Shown here: positions 35,291 to 43,320 of the stretch, piece after piece
Layout of the letters: every line of letters begins with the position of its first letter
Numbering within the stretch: the stretch's first letter is position 1
NCBI GenBank assembly: GCA_964485695.1
Contig: CAZAKZ010000015.1
Location: 1-62,509 of the forward strand
Source: CAZAKZ01 sp964485695
GTDB lineage: Bacteria; Planctomycetota; JAFGQW01
Direction: 5' to 3'
DNA length: 62,509 nt
The notes under the pieces: generated by a model
Databases searched by the model: none
What the model was told of the DNA's origin: nothing
The model's input: the letters and a program-made list of their open reading frames with translations, nothing else
Position numbers and translations under genes: made by a program

Positions 35291-36310
35291 TTGGCTCGGA
35301 AGAAGAAAAAAAGACCGAAGGGCTCCCGCCCCCCTGCAAGTCGCCCGGTTCCACAGGCCGAAGCGCCCGCACCCCGCAGGTCCTGGATCGTGCCCGGACT
35401 CATCGCGGCTGCGGTCCTTATCGCCGCTGTCGTCATCGTGGTCCTGGTGGTGGTCCCCGGGGACGGCGGAACGGACCCATCGAACCTGCCGAAGGTAAAG
35501 CTCGGAGGCGAGGCGCTCCCCGTCCAGGTCGTCCTCAGGCATGCCGGACGGGTGAAGCACGTCCCGGAGCAGATGAACCCTTACGAGCGGCCGCTGGCCG
35601 GGTATTTCAGCCGATTCTCCTCACCCATCGGGGTGCTCTTCCCCTACCCGGACGACCAGTTCCGGACGGTCCACCTGGACCCCGATCCCCGGGGGAGGTC
35701 CCTGACGGTCCTCTTCCTGAAGGCCAAGGGCGAAATCGACTCCATTCACTCGATCACGCGGGCCAAGTTCCTGGCCCGGTCCAAGGGCCTCATCCGGTTC
35801 GCCCTTTTCATCGCTCCCGGTTGGAAGAGCCCGATCCGGATGGATACCAAGATCGAGCTTCCCCAGGAGGCCTTCGGTCCGGCCGAGCCCGAGTACGTGC
35901 CCATCACGGATCCGCCCCCGGCCGAGATCAAGGTGGGCGGCGTGGCCCTCGAGGTGGAAATCGCTCACACGCACCCCCGCCGGTGCCGCGGCCTCATGTA
36001 CCGGCCCTACATCCCGGACGGAAAGGGCATGATCTTCCTCTTCCCCGAGGCGCGCAAGCAGACCTTCTGGATGAAGAACACCCGGACCTCCCTGGACATC
36101 GCCTACATCGACGAGACCTTCACCGTCCGCAACATCGTCACCATGCAGGCCCACGACCTGAACCGGGCCGGGGTATACGCCTCGGACGGTCCGGTGAACA
36201 TCGTCCTGGAGACGAGAGCCGGCTGGTTCAAGGCGTTCGGGATCCAGAAGGGGGCGAAGCTGGAGCTGCCGGAGCGGGTCAAGGAGCTGCTCGCCAATGC
36301 GGAGCCGTAA
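35291..36310 (+). CDS. membrane-anchored protein with two DUF192-like domains
   Basis: About 339 residues. A Lys/Arg/Pro-rich N-terminus is followed by a transmembrane helix (about 33-58) and two DUF192-type beta domains. The second (about 215-325) has the classical TFWMKNT..LDIAYID segment, and the first (about 75-195) is degenerate. DUF192 proteins are small envelope proteins of unknown function. The likely start is TTG, 8 nt after AAGGGG; an upstream TTG exists but lacks a ribosome site. First of two plus-strand genes. Confidence 0.85.
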   Translation: MARKKKKRPKGSRPPASRPVPQAEAPAPRRSWIVPGLIAAAVLIAAVVIVVLVVVPGDGGTDPSNLPKVKLGGEALPVQVVLRHAGRVKHVPEQMNPYERPLAGYFSRFSSPIGVLFPYPDDQFRTVHLDPDPRGRSLTVLFLKAKGEIDSIHSITRAKFLARSKGLIRFALFIAPGWKSPIRMDTKIELPQEAFGPAEPEYVPITDPPPAEIKVGGVALEVEIAHTHPRRCRGLMYRPYIPDGKGMIFLFPEARKQTFWMKNTRTSLDIAYIDETFTVRNIVTMQAHDLNRAGVYASDGPVNIVLETRAGWFKAFGIQKGAKLELPERVKELLANAEP

Positions 36311-36389
36311 TCCCTTTTCTCTCCCCCGACCGGGCACTAAAAAGACACCTTGAATCCGTTGAATCCACGAGGGCGACCGGGAGATGACC

Positions 36390-37235
36390 ATGACCGTCAA
36401 GACGAAGCCGAAACAGAGGAAACGATCCAAACCCCGCAAGAAGGCGCGCAAGGCTCCCCGGAGAGACAAGTTCATCTACTACCAGGAATCCGTTCAGAAT
36501 CCCCGGTTCGAGGTGGACCTCTTCCTGCGTATCTACCGAAAAACCAGGGGCAAGGCGCCGCAGCGACTCCGGGAGGATTTCGCCGGTACTGCATTTCTTG
36601 CCTGCGAATGGGTCCGGAAAGTGAAGGGGGGCGAAGCCCTGGCCGTGGACAACCACGCGCCGACCTTGGAGTGGGGTAGGAAGCACAACCTGTCCGAACT
36701 CGGCCCCCTGGCGGACCAGGTGCACCTCCTGAACTCGGACGTCCTCGACGCAGGAGGATTCGCGCCCGACGTGACGGCGGCGGTGAACTTCTCCTACTTC
36801 GTCTTCAAGACCCGGCCCCAGATGTATGCCTACTTCAAGGCGGTGCTGGACGACCTGGCCAAGGACGGCGTCTTCATTATCGACCTCTACGGAGGACCCG
36901 AGGCCCAGACGCTCCAGGAGGAATCGACCGAGCAGGAAGGATTCACCTACATCTGGGACCAGGACAGGTACAATCCGGTCACCGGGGAGACCCTCTGCCA
37001 CATCCACTTCGATTTCCCGGACGGAACCCGGATGCGGAAAGCCTTCACCTACGACTGGCGTCTCTGGACCCTCCCGGAGCTCACAGATCTCCTGGAGGAG
37101 GTGGGATTCAAACAGGTCACCGCATACTGGGAAGGGACCGACCGGGAGTCGGGAGAGGGCAACGGGGTCTATCGCGTATCCACAAAGGGAGACAGCGCCG
37201 AGTCGTGGGTCGCCTACATCGCTGCGGCGAAGTAA
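36390..37235 (+). CDS. class I SAM-dependent methyltransferase
   Basis: 281 residues. A Lys/Arg-rich first 25 residues is followed by a Rossmann methyltransferase fold: LREDFAGTAFLACEWVR (motif I variant), LAVDNH acidic loop, VNFSYFVF and FIIDLYGG. This subgroup is known in Planctomycetes and others as a methyltransferase-domain protein without a known substrate. GGGAG precedes the ATG by 6 nt; another ATG lies 6 nt upstream. It is 79 bp after the DUF192 gene. The basic N-terminus could bind nucleic acid, which is a guess. Confidence 0.85.
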   Translation: MTVKTKPKQRKRSKPRKKARKAPRRDKFIYYQESVQNPRFEVDLFLRIYRKTRGKAPQRLREDFAGTAFLACEWVRKVKGGEALAVDNHAPTLEWGRKHNLSELGPLADQVHLLNSDVLDAGGFAPDVTAAVNFSYFVFKTRPQMYAYFKAVLDDLAKDGVFIIDLYGGPEAQTLQEESTEQEGFTYIWDQDRYNPVTGETLCHIHFDFPDGTRMRKAFTYDWRLWTLPELTDLLEEVGFKQVTAYWEGTDRESGEGNGVYRVSTKGDSAESWVAYIAAAK

Positions 37236-37331
37236 TCGACCACTCGCATAGCGAGGGGTATTAAGTCGCCCCCTCGAAAGGGAGCGTACCATTCCCACCG
37301 GGCACAGACATTCGCCGGATTTCATGGGCAT

Positions 37332-37409
37332 TGAATGAGCCGAATCGGGCTCGTTCAGGGTGTATGAAGTGCTTCATCAGGGCTGAATGAGCCGGTTTTG
37401 ACTCATTCA
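37332..37409. repeat. cluster of three inverted repeats between convergent genes
   Basis: IR1 (37332-37357) pairs TGAATGAGCC with GGCTCGTTCA around 6 nt. IR2 (37384-37409) pairs TGAATGAG with CTCATTCA around 10 nt. Between them ATGAAG/CTTCAT (37364-37377) forms a third. IR1 and IR2 share the half-site TGAATGAGCC. They could be binding sites or a bidirectional end of the methyltransferase and phosphorylase transcripts; no T tract marks a classical terminator. Confidence 0.55.
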
Positions 37410-37519
37410 CACGCGATGAAATCGGGCAGGAGAATGACGTCGGATCGGTAGAACCTCTCTGTGTCCACGCCCGGACGTTGTATCACTCACATATTGGGAT
37501 TCGCGCCCGGCTCCCCGTC

Positions 37520-40147
37520 TCAATCCGGACGCCACCAGGTGATCAGACCCAGGTCGAACCGCTGTCCCGATCCCTTGTTGTTGGGCAGGACCCGGACCGT
37601 ATACCCTTGCTGGCCCGTGGTCTTGCACGGGAGTTCACCCGTGAAGAAATGCACCTCGTCGCTACCTGAAGATTCGCCTGAAGATTCGCCTGTTGATTCA
37701 TGGTGGAGTGGAACGGCCTCGCCGTCGCTGATGGTGCCCGAGCTGTCGATCTTGCCCGTGTAGGCCTCCACCACCACCTGATCCGGCTGGATCGGACCCA
37801 GGATGACCCGGGCCCGGAGGGAGACGGAGTTGCCCACCTTGATCTCCCCGTCCAGGTTGTGGTTGACCTCGGTAATCCTCACCTTGTTCCAGTGGGCCCT
37901 GAGGAAAGTCTTCCCGGTCGCCTGCATCCGCGCCTCTTCGGCGTTATCCCGGCTCAGGACGTCGTTCTGGACAATGGCGGGCAGATAGAATCGCTCCGTG
38001 TACTCCTCGAGCATGCGGTTGGTGTTGAACACCGGACAGCCCGACCGGATGGAGGCCTTCATCATGGCGATCCAATCCCGGGGCAGGTTGTCGGCCCCCC
38101 GCTTGTAGAAGATGGGCACCACCTCTTTTTCCAGCAGATCGTAGAGGGCCAGGCCCTCCACCTCGTCCTGGTGGCTGTGGTCGCCGTAGTCCTCGCCGTT
38201 GCCGATGGCCCAGCCGTTGTTGCCCCGATATCCCTCGCACCACCAGCCGTCTAGGACGCTCAGGTTGAGTCCGCCGTTGGGCACCACCTTCATGCCGCTG
38301 GTGCCGCTGGCCTCGAGGGGACGCCGGGGATTGTTGAGCCACACATCGCACCCCTGGACCAGGTAGCGGGCCGTGTTGATGTTGTAGTCCTCGACGAACA
38401 CCAGGCGGCGGCGGAAACGCTCCTGCCGGGCGAAGTGGATCACCTTCCGGATCAGCTCCTTGCCCAGGTTGTCCCTGGGGTGGGCCTTGCCGGCGAAGAT
38501 GAGCTGCACCGGACGCTCGGTATCGTTCAGGATACGGGCCAGGCGATCGGGGTCCTGGAAGATCAGGGTGGCCCTCTTGTAGGCTGCAAAGCGACGGGAA
38601 AAACCGATTGTGAGCACCTCGGGGTCCAGCACCTCGTCGGCCTGGCGAATGATGGACCGGTGTGCGCCGCGACGCTCGAGCTGCTCCCGCAGGCAACGCC
38701 GGCCGTACGCCACGAGACGGGACCGGAGTCGCTCGTGGCTCCGCCACAGCTCCGAATCCGGGATGTCGACGACGCGTTCCCAGATTCGCTGATCCACGGG
38801 ATCTTCCAGCCACCTCGGCCCGAGGTAGCGGTTGTAGAGACGAGCCATCTCGTCGGAAAGCCAGGATTGCGTGTGGATACCGTTGGTCACGTGCGTGATG
38901 GGCAGCTCGTGCTGGGGAACGTTGGGCCAGACGCTCTGCCACATCTTCCGGGAGACCGATCCATGAAGGGCGCTCACGCCGTTGCGGTGAGAGGCCATGT
39001 GCAGGGCCAGGACGGTCATGCAAAAGCCCTCGTTCTCATTCAGATCCTTGCCGGCCTGGCCCAGGGCCAGGAATTCTTCCATGGAGATGCCCAGCTTCTT
39101 GCAATACTTCGTGAAATAGTTCCGCATGCGCTCGATGGAAAACACGTCGTTCCCTGCCGGCACCGGTGTATGCGTCGTGAAGACGTTGGTGGCCGCCACG
39201 GCGTGCTTGGCTTCCTTGAAATCGAGGTTGAACCGCTTCTTGAAGTCCAGGATGCGCTCGAGGGCGAGAAACGCGGAGTGGCCCTCGTTCATGTGGCACA
39301 CCGTGGGCGTGAGCCCCAGAAGATTCAGGGCACGCATGCCGCCGATGCCCAGGAGCAATTCCTGACGGATGCGCATGTCGTTGTCACCGCCGTAGAGCTG
39401 AGCGGTGATTTCGCGGTCCTCCTGGGCGTTGGTATCCAGGTTGGAGTCGAGGAGGATCAGGGGGACCCGCCCCACCTGGATGCGCCAGAGGGCGACCTGT
39501 ACCATACGCCCCGGGAGTTCCACCTCGACGATGGCGGGCTGCCCGTCCGGGAGCTTTTCTCGCACCATGGGCAGGTTGAAGTAATCGATCTCGGGGTTTC
39601 TCTCCAGCTGCCAGCCATCGTGATTCAGGTACTGGTGAAAATACCCCCGCCGGTAGAGTAGCCCGACGCCCACGAGGGGAACGCCGAGGTCACTGGCGGA
39701 TTTCAGGTGGTCACCGGACAGGATGCCGAGGCCGCCCGAATAGATACGCAGGCATTCGTGGAGGCCGAACTCGAAGGAGAAGTAGCCGATGCGCCCGTTC
39801 TGGAAATCGCCGTGGATCCGATCGAACCAGGTGGAGTAGCTCAGGTACTGTTCGAGATCACCGTAAACCCGGTCCATGTGAGAGAGAAAGACGTCGTCCT
39901 GGAGCAGGGATCGGTACTGTTCGGGCGAGATCAAACCCAGCATCTGGGCGGGGTTGTGGTTGGTCCGGCTCCAGAGGTCATTGTCCAGTCGACGGAAGAG
40001 GTCGATGGCATCCGGATTCCACGCCCAGAGGAGATTCTCCACGATCTTGGCCAGGGGCCGCAATCTCTCCGGAAGATTCGGGGTCACGTGGAAACGATGG
40101 ATCTTCATCTGGATCGAGGAACCGTTGGTTTGATCGTCTTGATCCAT
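37520..40147 (-). CDS. glgP: alpha-glucan phosphorylase (GT35, DUF3417 type)
   Basis: About 875 residues. An N-terminal DUF3417 domain (VENLLWAWNPDA) precedes the phosphorylase core, with CHMNEGHSAF, THVTNGIHTQSW and the PLP-binding stretch EASGTSGMKVVPNGG. It releases glucose-1-phosphate from glycogen or maltodextrins, which can supply OtsA and TreT. Close to the C-terminus a Ser/Gly/Glu insertion (about 37655-37700) is encoded by short 12 bp repeats. ATG at 40147 has AAGGA 5 nt upstream; earlier ATG lacks one. Confidence 0.93.
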   Translation of the reverse strand: MDQDDQTNGSSIQMKIHRFHVTPNLPERLRPLAKIVENLLWAWNPDAIDLFRRLDNDLWSRTNHNPAQMLGLISPEQYRSLLQDDVFLSHMDRVYGDLEQYLSYSTWFDRIHGDFQNGRIGYFSFEFGLHECLRIYSGGLGILSGDHLKSASDLGVPLVGVGLLYRRGYFHQYLNHDGWQLERNPEIDYFNLPMVREKLPDGQPAIVEVELPGRMVQVALWRIQVGRVPLILLDSNLDTNAQEDREITAQLYGGDNDMRIRQELLLGIGGMRALNLLGLTPTVCHMNEGHSAFLALERILDFKKRFNLDFKEAKHAVAATNVFTTHTPVPAGNDVFSIERMRNYFTKYCKKLGISMEEFLALGQAGKDLNENEGFCMTVLALHMASHRNGVSALHGSVSRKMWQSVWPNVPQHELPITHVTNGIHTQSWLSDEMARLYNRYLGPRWLEDPVDQRIWERVVDIPDSELWRSHERLRSRLVAYGRRCLREQLERRGAHRSIIRQADEVLDPEVLTIGFSRRFAAYKRATLIFQDPDRLARILNDTERPVQLIFAGKAHPRDNLGKELIRKVIHFARQERFRRRLVFVEDYNINTARYLVQGCDVWLNNPRRPLEASGTSGMKVVPNGGLNLSVLDGWWCEGYRGNNGWAIGNGEDYGDHSHQDEVEGLALYDLLEKEVVPIFYKRGADNLPRDWIAMMKASIRSGCPVFNTNRMLEEYTERFYLPAIVQNDVLSRDNAEEARMQATGKTFLRAHWNKVRITEVNHNLDGEIKVGNSVSLRARVILGPIQPDQVVVEAYTGKIDSSGTISDGEAVPLHHESTGESSGESSGSDEVHFFTGELPCKTTGQQGYTVRVLPNNKGSGQRFDLGLITWWRPD

Positions 40148-40521
40148 GGCGTCCTTGTCATGCTGTAACCTCATGGCACCACTCTATCCAGAACCGTAAA
40201 TCCGGCCAAAGTAGATCAGCAGTGGACCCTTGAGCGAGTTCGTTCTCGATACGGGTGAAAGGTAACGTATCAACCGTTCCAATACCAGCCGGCGCGGTTG
40301 CTCCTCGACGGGGGAAAACACAACACCATCTGGACGAATTCCGCCGCGGGTATTTTTACTATCGGATCCACGAGAATCGGGGGATACCCTCAAATCCGCG
40401 CTTTTTAACCGCCTGTGGATAAACTCTCGCGAGCCAGAATCGGACCAAAAGGGAGAACCGGATCAGAAGACCCCTGTTGATGTCCATGGTCGGGCGGTCC
40501 GGGTTCGGTCTTATCAGCCTG
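40148..40521. other. intergenic gap holding repeat copy C
   Basis: 374 bp with no supported gene. Contains the dispersed repeat at 40408-40433. A G+C-rich stretch at 40480-40520 lies just past the thioredoxin-like stop. I see no terminator with a T tract. Confidence 0.4.
40408..40433 (+). repeat. dispersed intergenic repeat, copy C
   Basis: 26 bp, about 22 matching copy B, with the same TGTGGATAAACT core and CGCGAG end. Confidence 0.5.
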
Positions 40522-41271
40522 TCAGGGCAGGCGTTCTCGACGTTCCTGGATCTCCGCCTTGAAGGCGGGTGTCAGGCCCTTCAATTGATCCAGGCCATCG
40601 AGAGCCTTCTTTCCCTCCTCGATCTTTGCCCCGGCAATGGCCTTGTCCGCCCTGTCCAGCAGGCCCATGGCTTTCTTGAAACCCTTCCTGGACATGGAGG
40701 GGCCGAGCTTCTTCTGGGCCTCCTTGATGGCCTTGAGAATGAACTGGTTCGGGATGGACCGGCTGGGCCTCTCGTGAATGACGAGCGGCTTCCGGTCGGC
40801 GGACCAGATCTCCACCCGCGGACACCGCCACTTATTCGGTGCCTTCTCGTCCCGCAGGTCTTCGATGACCGCCTGGCCGATGTCGTCGATCTGCTTGGCC
40901 GTGAGCTGCGGTACATACTTGCAGCGTTCCTCCACGAGTCCGTCTTCCTTCACCTTCACGGTCACCTTCTTCGGCCCCTGGAGGTAGACGATGTGGATGA
41001 CGTTGTCGTTGCAGTAGCGGATGAACTTCTTGTCTGTGCTGAAGGGACCCTCCAGCATGGCGATCGCAGGTGGTCACGTGTCGCTGAGGAGGTGCACCAC
41101 GATGGGGATGTTCCTGAGCCGAGCCTCCTCCATGCCCAGGATGAGGCTGTCCGCCCATTTCATGGCGGGCTTTCTGGAAGCCCTCTTGCCCTTGGACTGA
41201 CCCTCGAGGCAGGTATCCGCCGCGAACGCCACGGCCAGGCAAAGGGCTATCATCACGAGGGGTCTATTCAT
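40522..41271 (-). CDS. thioredoxin-like protein with an in-frame TGA (candidate selenoprotein)
   Basis: Two frames, 41074-41271 and 40522-41058, are one reading frame broken by a single TGA at 41074-41076. Read through, it gives 249 residues: a signal peptide (about 1-20), a linker, a beta strand IPIVVHLLSDT, then position 66 (TGA), PPA and a helix starting IAMLEGPF. In thioredoxin-like proteins the first active-site Cys falls exactly there (x-C-P-P-x), so the TGA replaces it. The second Cys position is Ala69, so a UxxA/CxxA site. A 7 bp hairpin follows (41038-41056). Probably periplasmic. If TGA is a real stop, the gene is a pseudogene or a sequencing error. Confidence 0.7.
41038..41056 (-). 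promoter_or_regulatory. bSECIS-like hairpin after the in-frame TGA
   Basis: The mRNA after TGA reads 17 nt, then GCUGGAG, loop GGUCC, CUUCAGC: seven pairs including one G-U, with the loop 25 nt after the TGA. Bacterial SECIS elements sit just after the UGA and carry a G/GU in the apical loop; the E. coli fdhF loop also contains GGUCU. Position and loop fit; the hairpin is predicted by eye only. Confidence 0.55.
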
Positions 41272-41378
41272 GACTTTGGCTCCTCGATAGTGGCTTCTTG
41301 GTTGGGGATCCTCGATACAGGATTTCCGAGGATTGTATCAGAAACAACGGAGATCCAGGAACTTCCCGGCGGAGATTC

Positions 41379-43094
41379 TCACGATTTCTTGAGGACTTGC
41401 TTGATCCAGGCCAGCCACTTCTCCTCGAGATCCTCCAGGTCGATGTCCTTGAAGGTCACCTGATTTACCACCTTGTGGGCCTTGTTGTTGCGTCGGGCGT
41501 CAAAGCACCGCATCAGGGCTTCCCGGTAGTCTCCGCCGCTCTCGAACATGAAGGCCACGAGGCTCCACGCCTCGAAGTAGGCGAGACTGCCTATGAGGCC
41601 CCGTATCCGCCTGTCCCCCGGGTACATGACCTCGGCCCGGGCGTTCAGGTCCATACCGTTGCGGAGATCCAGGAGGTCCTTCAGATCAAAAGGCCAGTCC
41701 CTTGGGTCGGTCTCCTCGCGGATGCCCTTGACCCGCACCCCGATGTCGTTCTCCTCGAACCGGGCCCGGACCATGAACCGGACGTCCAGAACCTTGGCCA
41801 GGCGCATCCGGGCCTGGTTCCGGGTCAAGAACTTCACCTCGAACGAGCGCTGGTAGCGATCGTCCTTGTTCCGGATGGTTTTCACATGCACCGATCCGAT
41901 GTACTCCGCCAGTCCCTCGGAAAACCACCAGGTGCCGCTCGCCTCCCGCTCCTGCCGCTTGCCCAGGGGTTTCTGGTAGAAATCCTCCAGTGCATGCGAG
42001 GCCTCATGGGCGATCTTGCCGTTATCGAAGCTCCGGCTCCTTGCCCGTCGGTTCCGGTAGCCGTAGATCATCATCTCCATGAGTTCGTTCTCGTCGCCGG
42101 GGGCGTAGAAGGCGGCGGCGAACTCGCTGACGTCCCGCTTCAGGCCCCGGACCTGACTCCAGGCCCGGCGGAAGGACTTCTCGGTATCGAACCAGAACAC
42201 GGGAATGGCCCTGGCGTCCCCGCGACTCCCGTCAAAGGGCTTCAGTTTGAACCGTTTTCCGAACAGTTCATGAAATCTGTAGTAGGTGCCCTGGAGAATC
42301 GCCCCCAGCTCCTGCAGCTCCCACTTGTCCCTGAGGGGGAGGTCGTCGTTGCGCTCCTTGGCAATGACGAAGGGCATGGTGGCGTTGTAGACCAGGCCGA
42401 GGTCACGAAGCTGCTGGTCCTGGAGGAATTTTCTCTCCCTTACCGCATAGGCTTTCTTGATCCACGGATCCTCGAGGCGCTTGCGTTTTTCCTCCTCGGT
42501 GACGTAGACGCCGAGAAACTCCACGTGATCCAGCATCTCGTGGGCATACTCGTGCCTGGGATTGAGTTTCACCGTCAGCTCTGCCCAGCGCTTCACCTCT
42601 TTCCTGTACTTCCGCCGGCCCTTGCGGTCGCAGAAGTCAGCGAGCTTGAACACGTCCTCGGCCGTGGCGTCTTCCTTCAGGGCCTTTTTCTTGAGCTTCT
42701 CATACTGGAGGGTGAGGAGGTCCGGCTTTTCCGGGGGCTTGGGTTTTGGCTTGGGTTTTGGGGAAGGTGTCTTCTTCCCCGATTTCACGGATTTCCCGGA
42801 TCTCCCTGATTTTCCGGCCTTGTCGGCCTTCTTTTCCTTCGCCTCCTTCGGAGTGCGTTTCTCACCATTCCCGTCCCCGCCGCTCAGAAAGACAAAGGCG
42901 AGAACAACCACGACGACCACGGCGCCGATGCCGGCCGCAATGAGACCGATCGGGGGGGCCGGCGGCTTGGGCACACGGTTCAGAGCCCCGCACTCGCACT
43001 TGAACGGCTTGCCGGAGGCCATGCCCGTCACGTCCCAGACCACTTTACAGCGTCGACAGGTGATCTCCACCACGCGCGATTCCTTCTTGCCCAT
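41379..43094 (-). CDS. membrane-anchored zinc-ribbon/gluzincin-like peptidase
   Basis: 571 residues. N-terminal zinc ribbon (C13, C16, C33, C35), transmembrane helix (about 49-71), a Lys/Pro-rich linker (about 78-125), then an extracytoplasmic domain with the metallopeptidase motif HEASH (H363, E364, H367) and a downstream GLAEY (E393/E397) glutamate. This resembles the DUF1570-type peptidases frequent in Planctomycetes; substrate is unknown. The zinc ribbon would be cytoplasmic. It runs divergently from the large lipoprotein gene at 43321. Confidence 0.82.
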   Translation of the reverse strand: MGKKESRVVEITCRRCKVVWDVTGMASGKPFKCECGALNRVPKPPAPPIGLIAAGIGAVVVVVVLAFVFLSGGDGNGEKRTPKEAKEKKADKAGKSGRSGKSVKSGKKTPSPKPKPKPKPPEKPDLLTLQYEKLKKKALKEDATAEDVFKLADFCDRKGRRKYRKEVKRWAELTVKLNPRHEYAHEMLDHVEFLGVYVTEEEKRKRLEDPWIKKAYAVRERKFLQDQQLRDLGLVYNATMPFVIAKERNDDLPLRDKWELQELGAILQGTYYRFHELFGKRFKLKPFDGSRGDARAIPVFWFDTEKSFRRAWSQVRGLKRDVSEFAAAFYAPGDENELMEMMIYGYRNRRARSRSFDNGKIAHEASHALEDFYQKPLGKRQEREASGTWWFSEGLAEYIGSVHVKTIRNKDDRYQRSFEVKFLTRNQARMRLAKVLDVRFMVRARFEENDIGVRVKGIREETDPRDWPFDLKDLLDLRNGMDLNARAEVMYPGDRRIRGLIGSLAYFEAWSLVAFMFESGGDYREALMRCFDARRNNKAHKVVNQVTFKDIDLEDLEEKWLAWIKQVLKKS

Positions 43095-43320
43095 ACCCGT
43101 GTTCCTCCCTGGTTCTCCGTCCCGCCTGCGCTTCCCGATCGGGAGCCTTCCTGTAACGACTCATGGCACTTGAGCTTGGAATCATACCTCCGGAACCGAT
43201 TCGACCGGCAACGGATGGATCTCCATCATACGGGTTCCGTCGATTTTGAAAAGAGAAACCGACTCCGTCCAAACGCTGTCCCTCACACATGCGAAATTCC
43301 GATACTTCATAAGGCTTTCA

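Noticed and set aside
15684..40433. DnaA-box-like cores as a replication origin
   Set aside because: Boxes are single and 10-15 kb apart, with no clustering, AT-rich unwinding element or dnaA/dnaN gene in the window.
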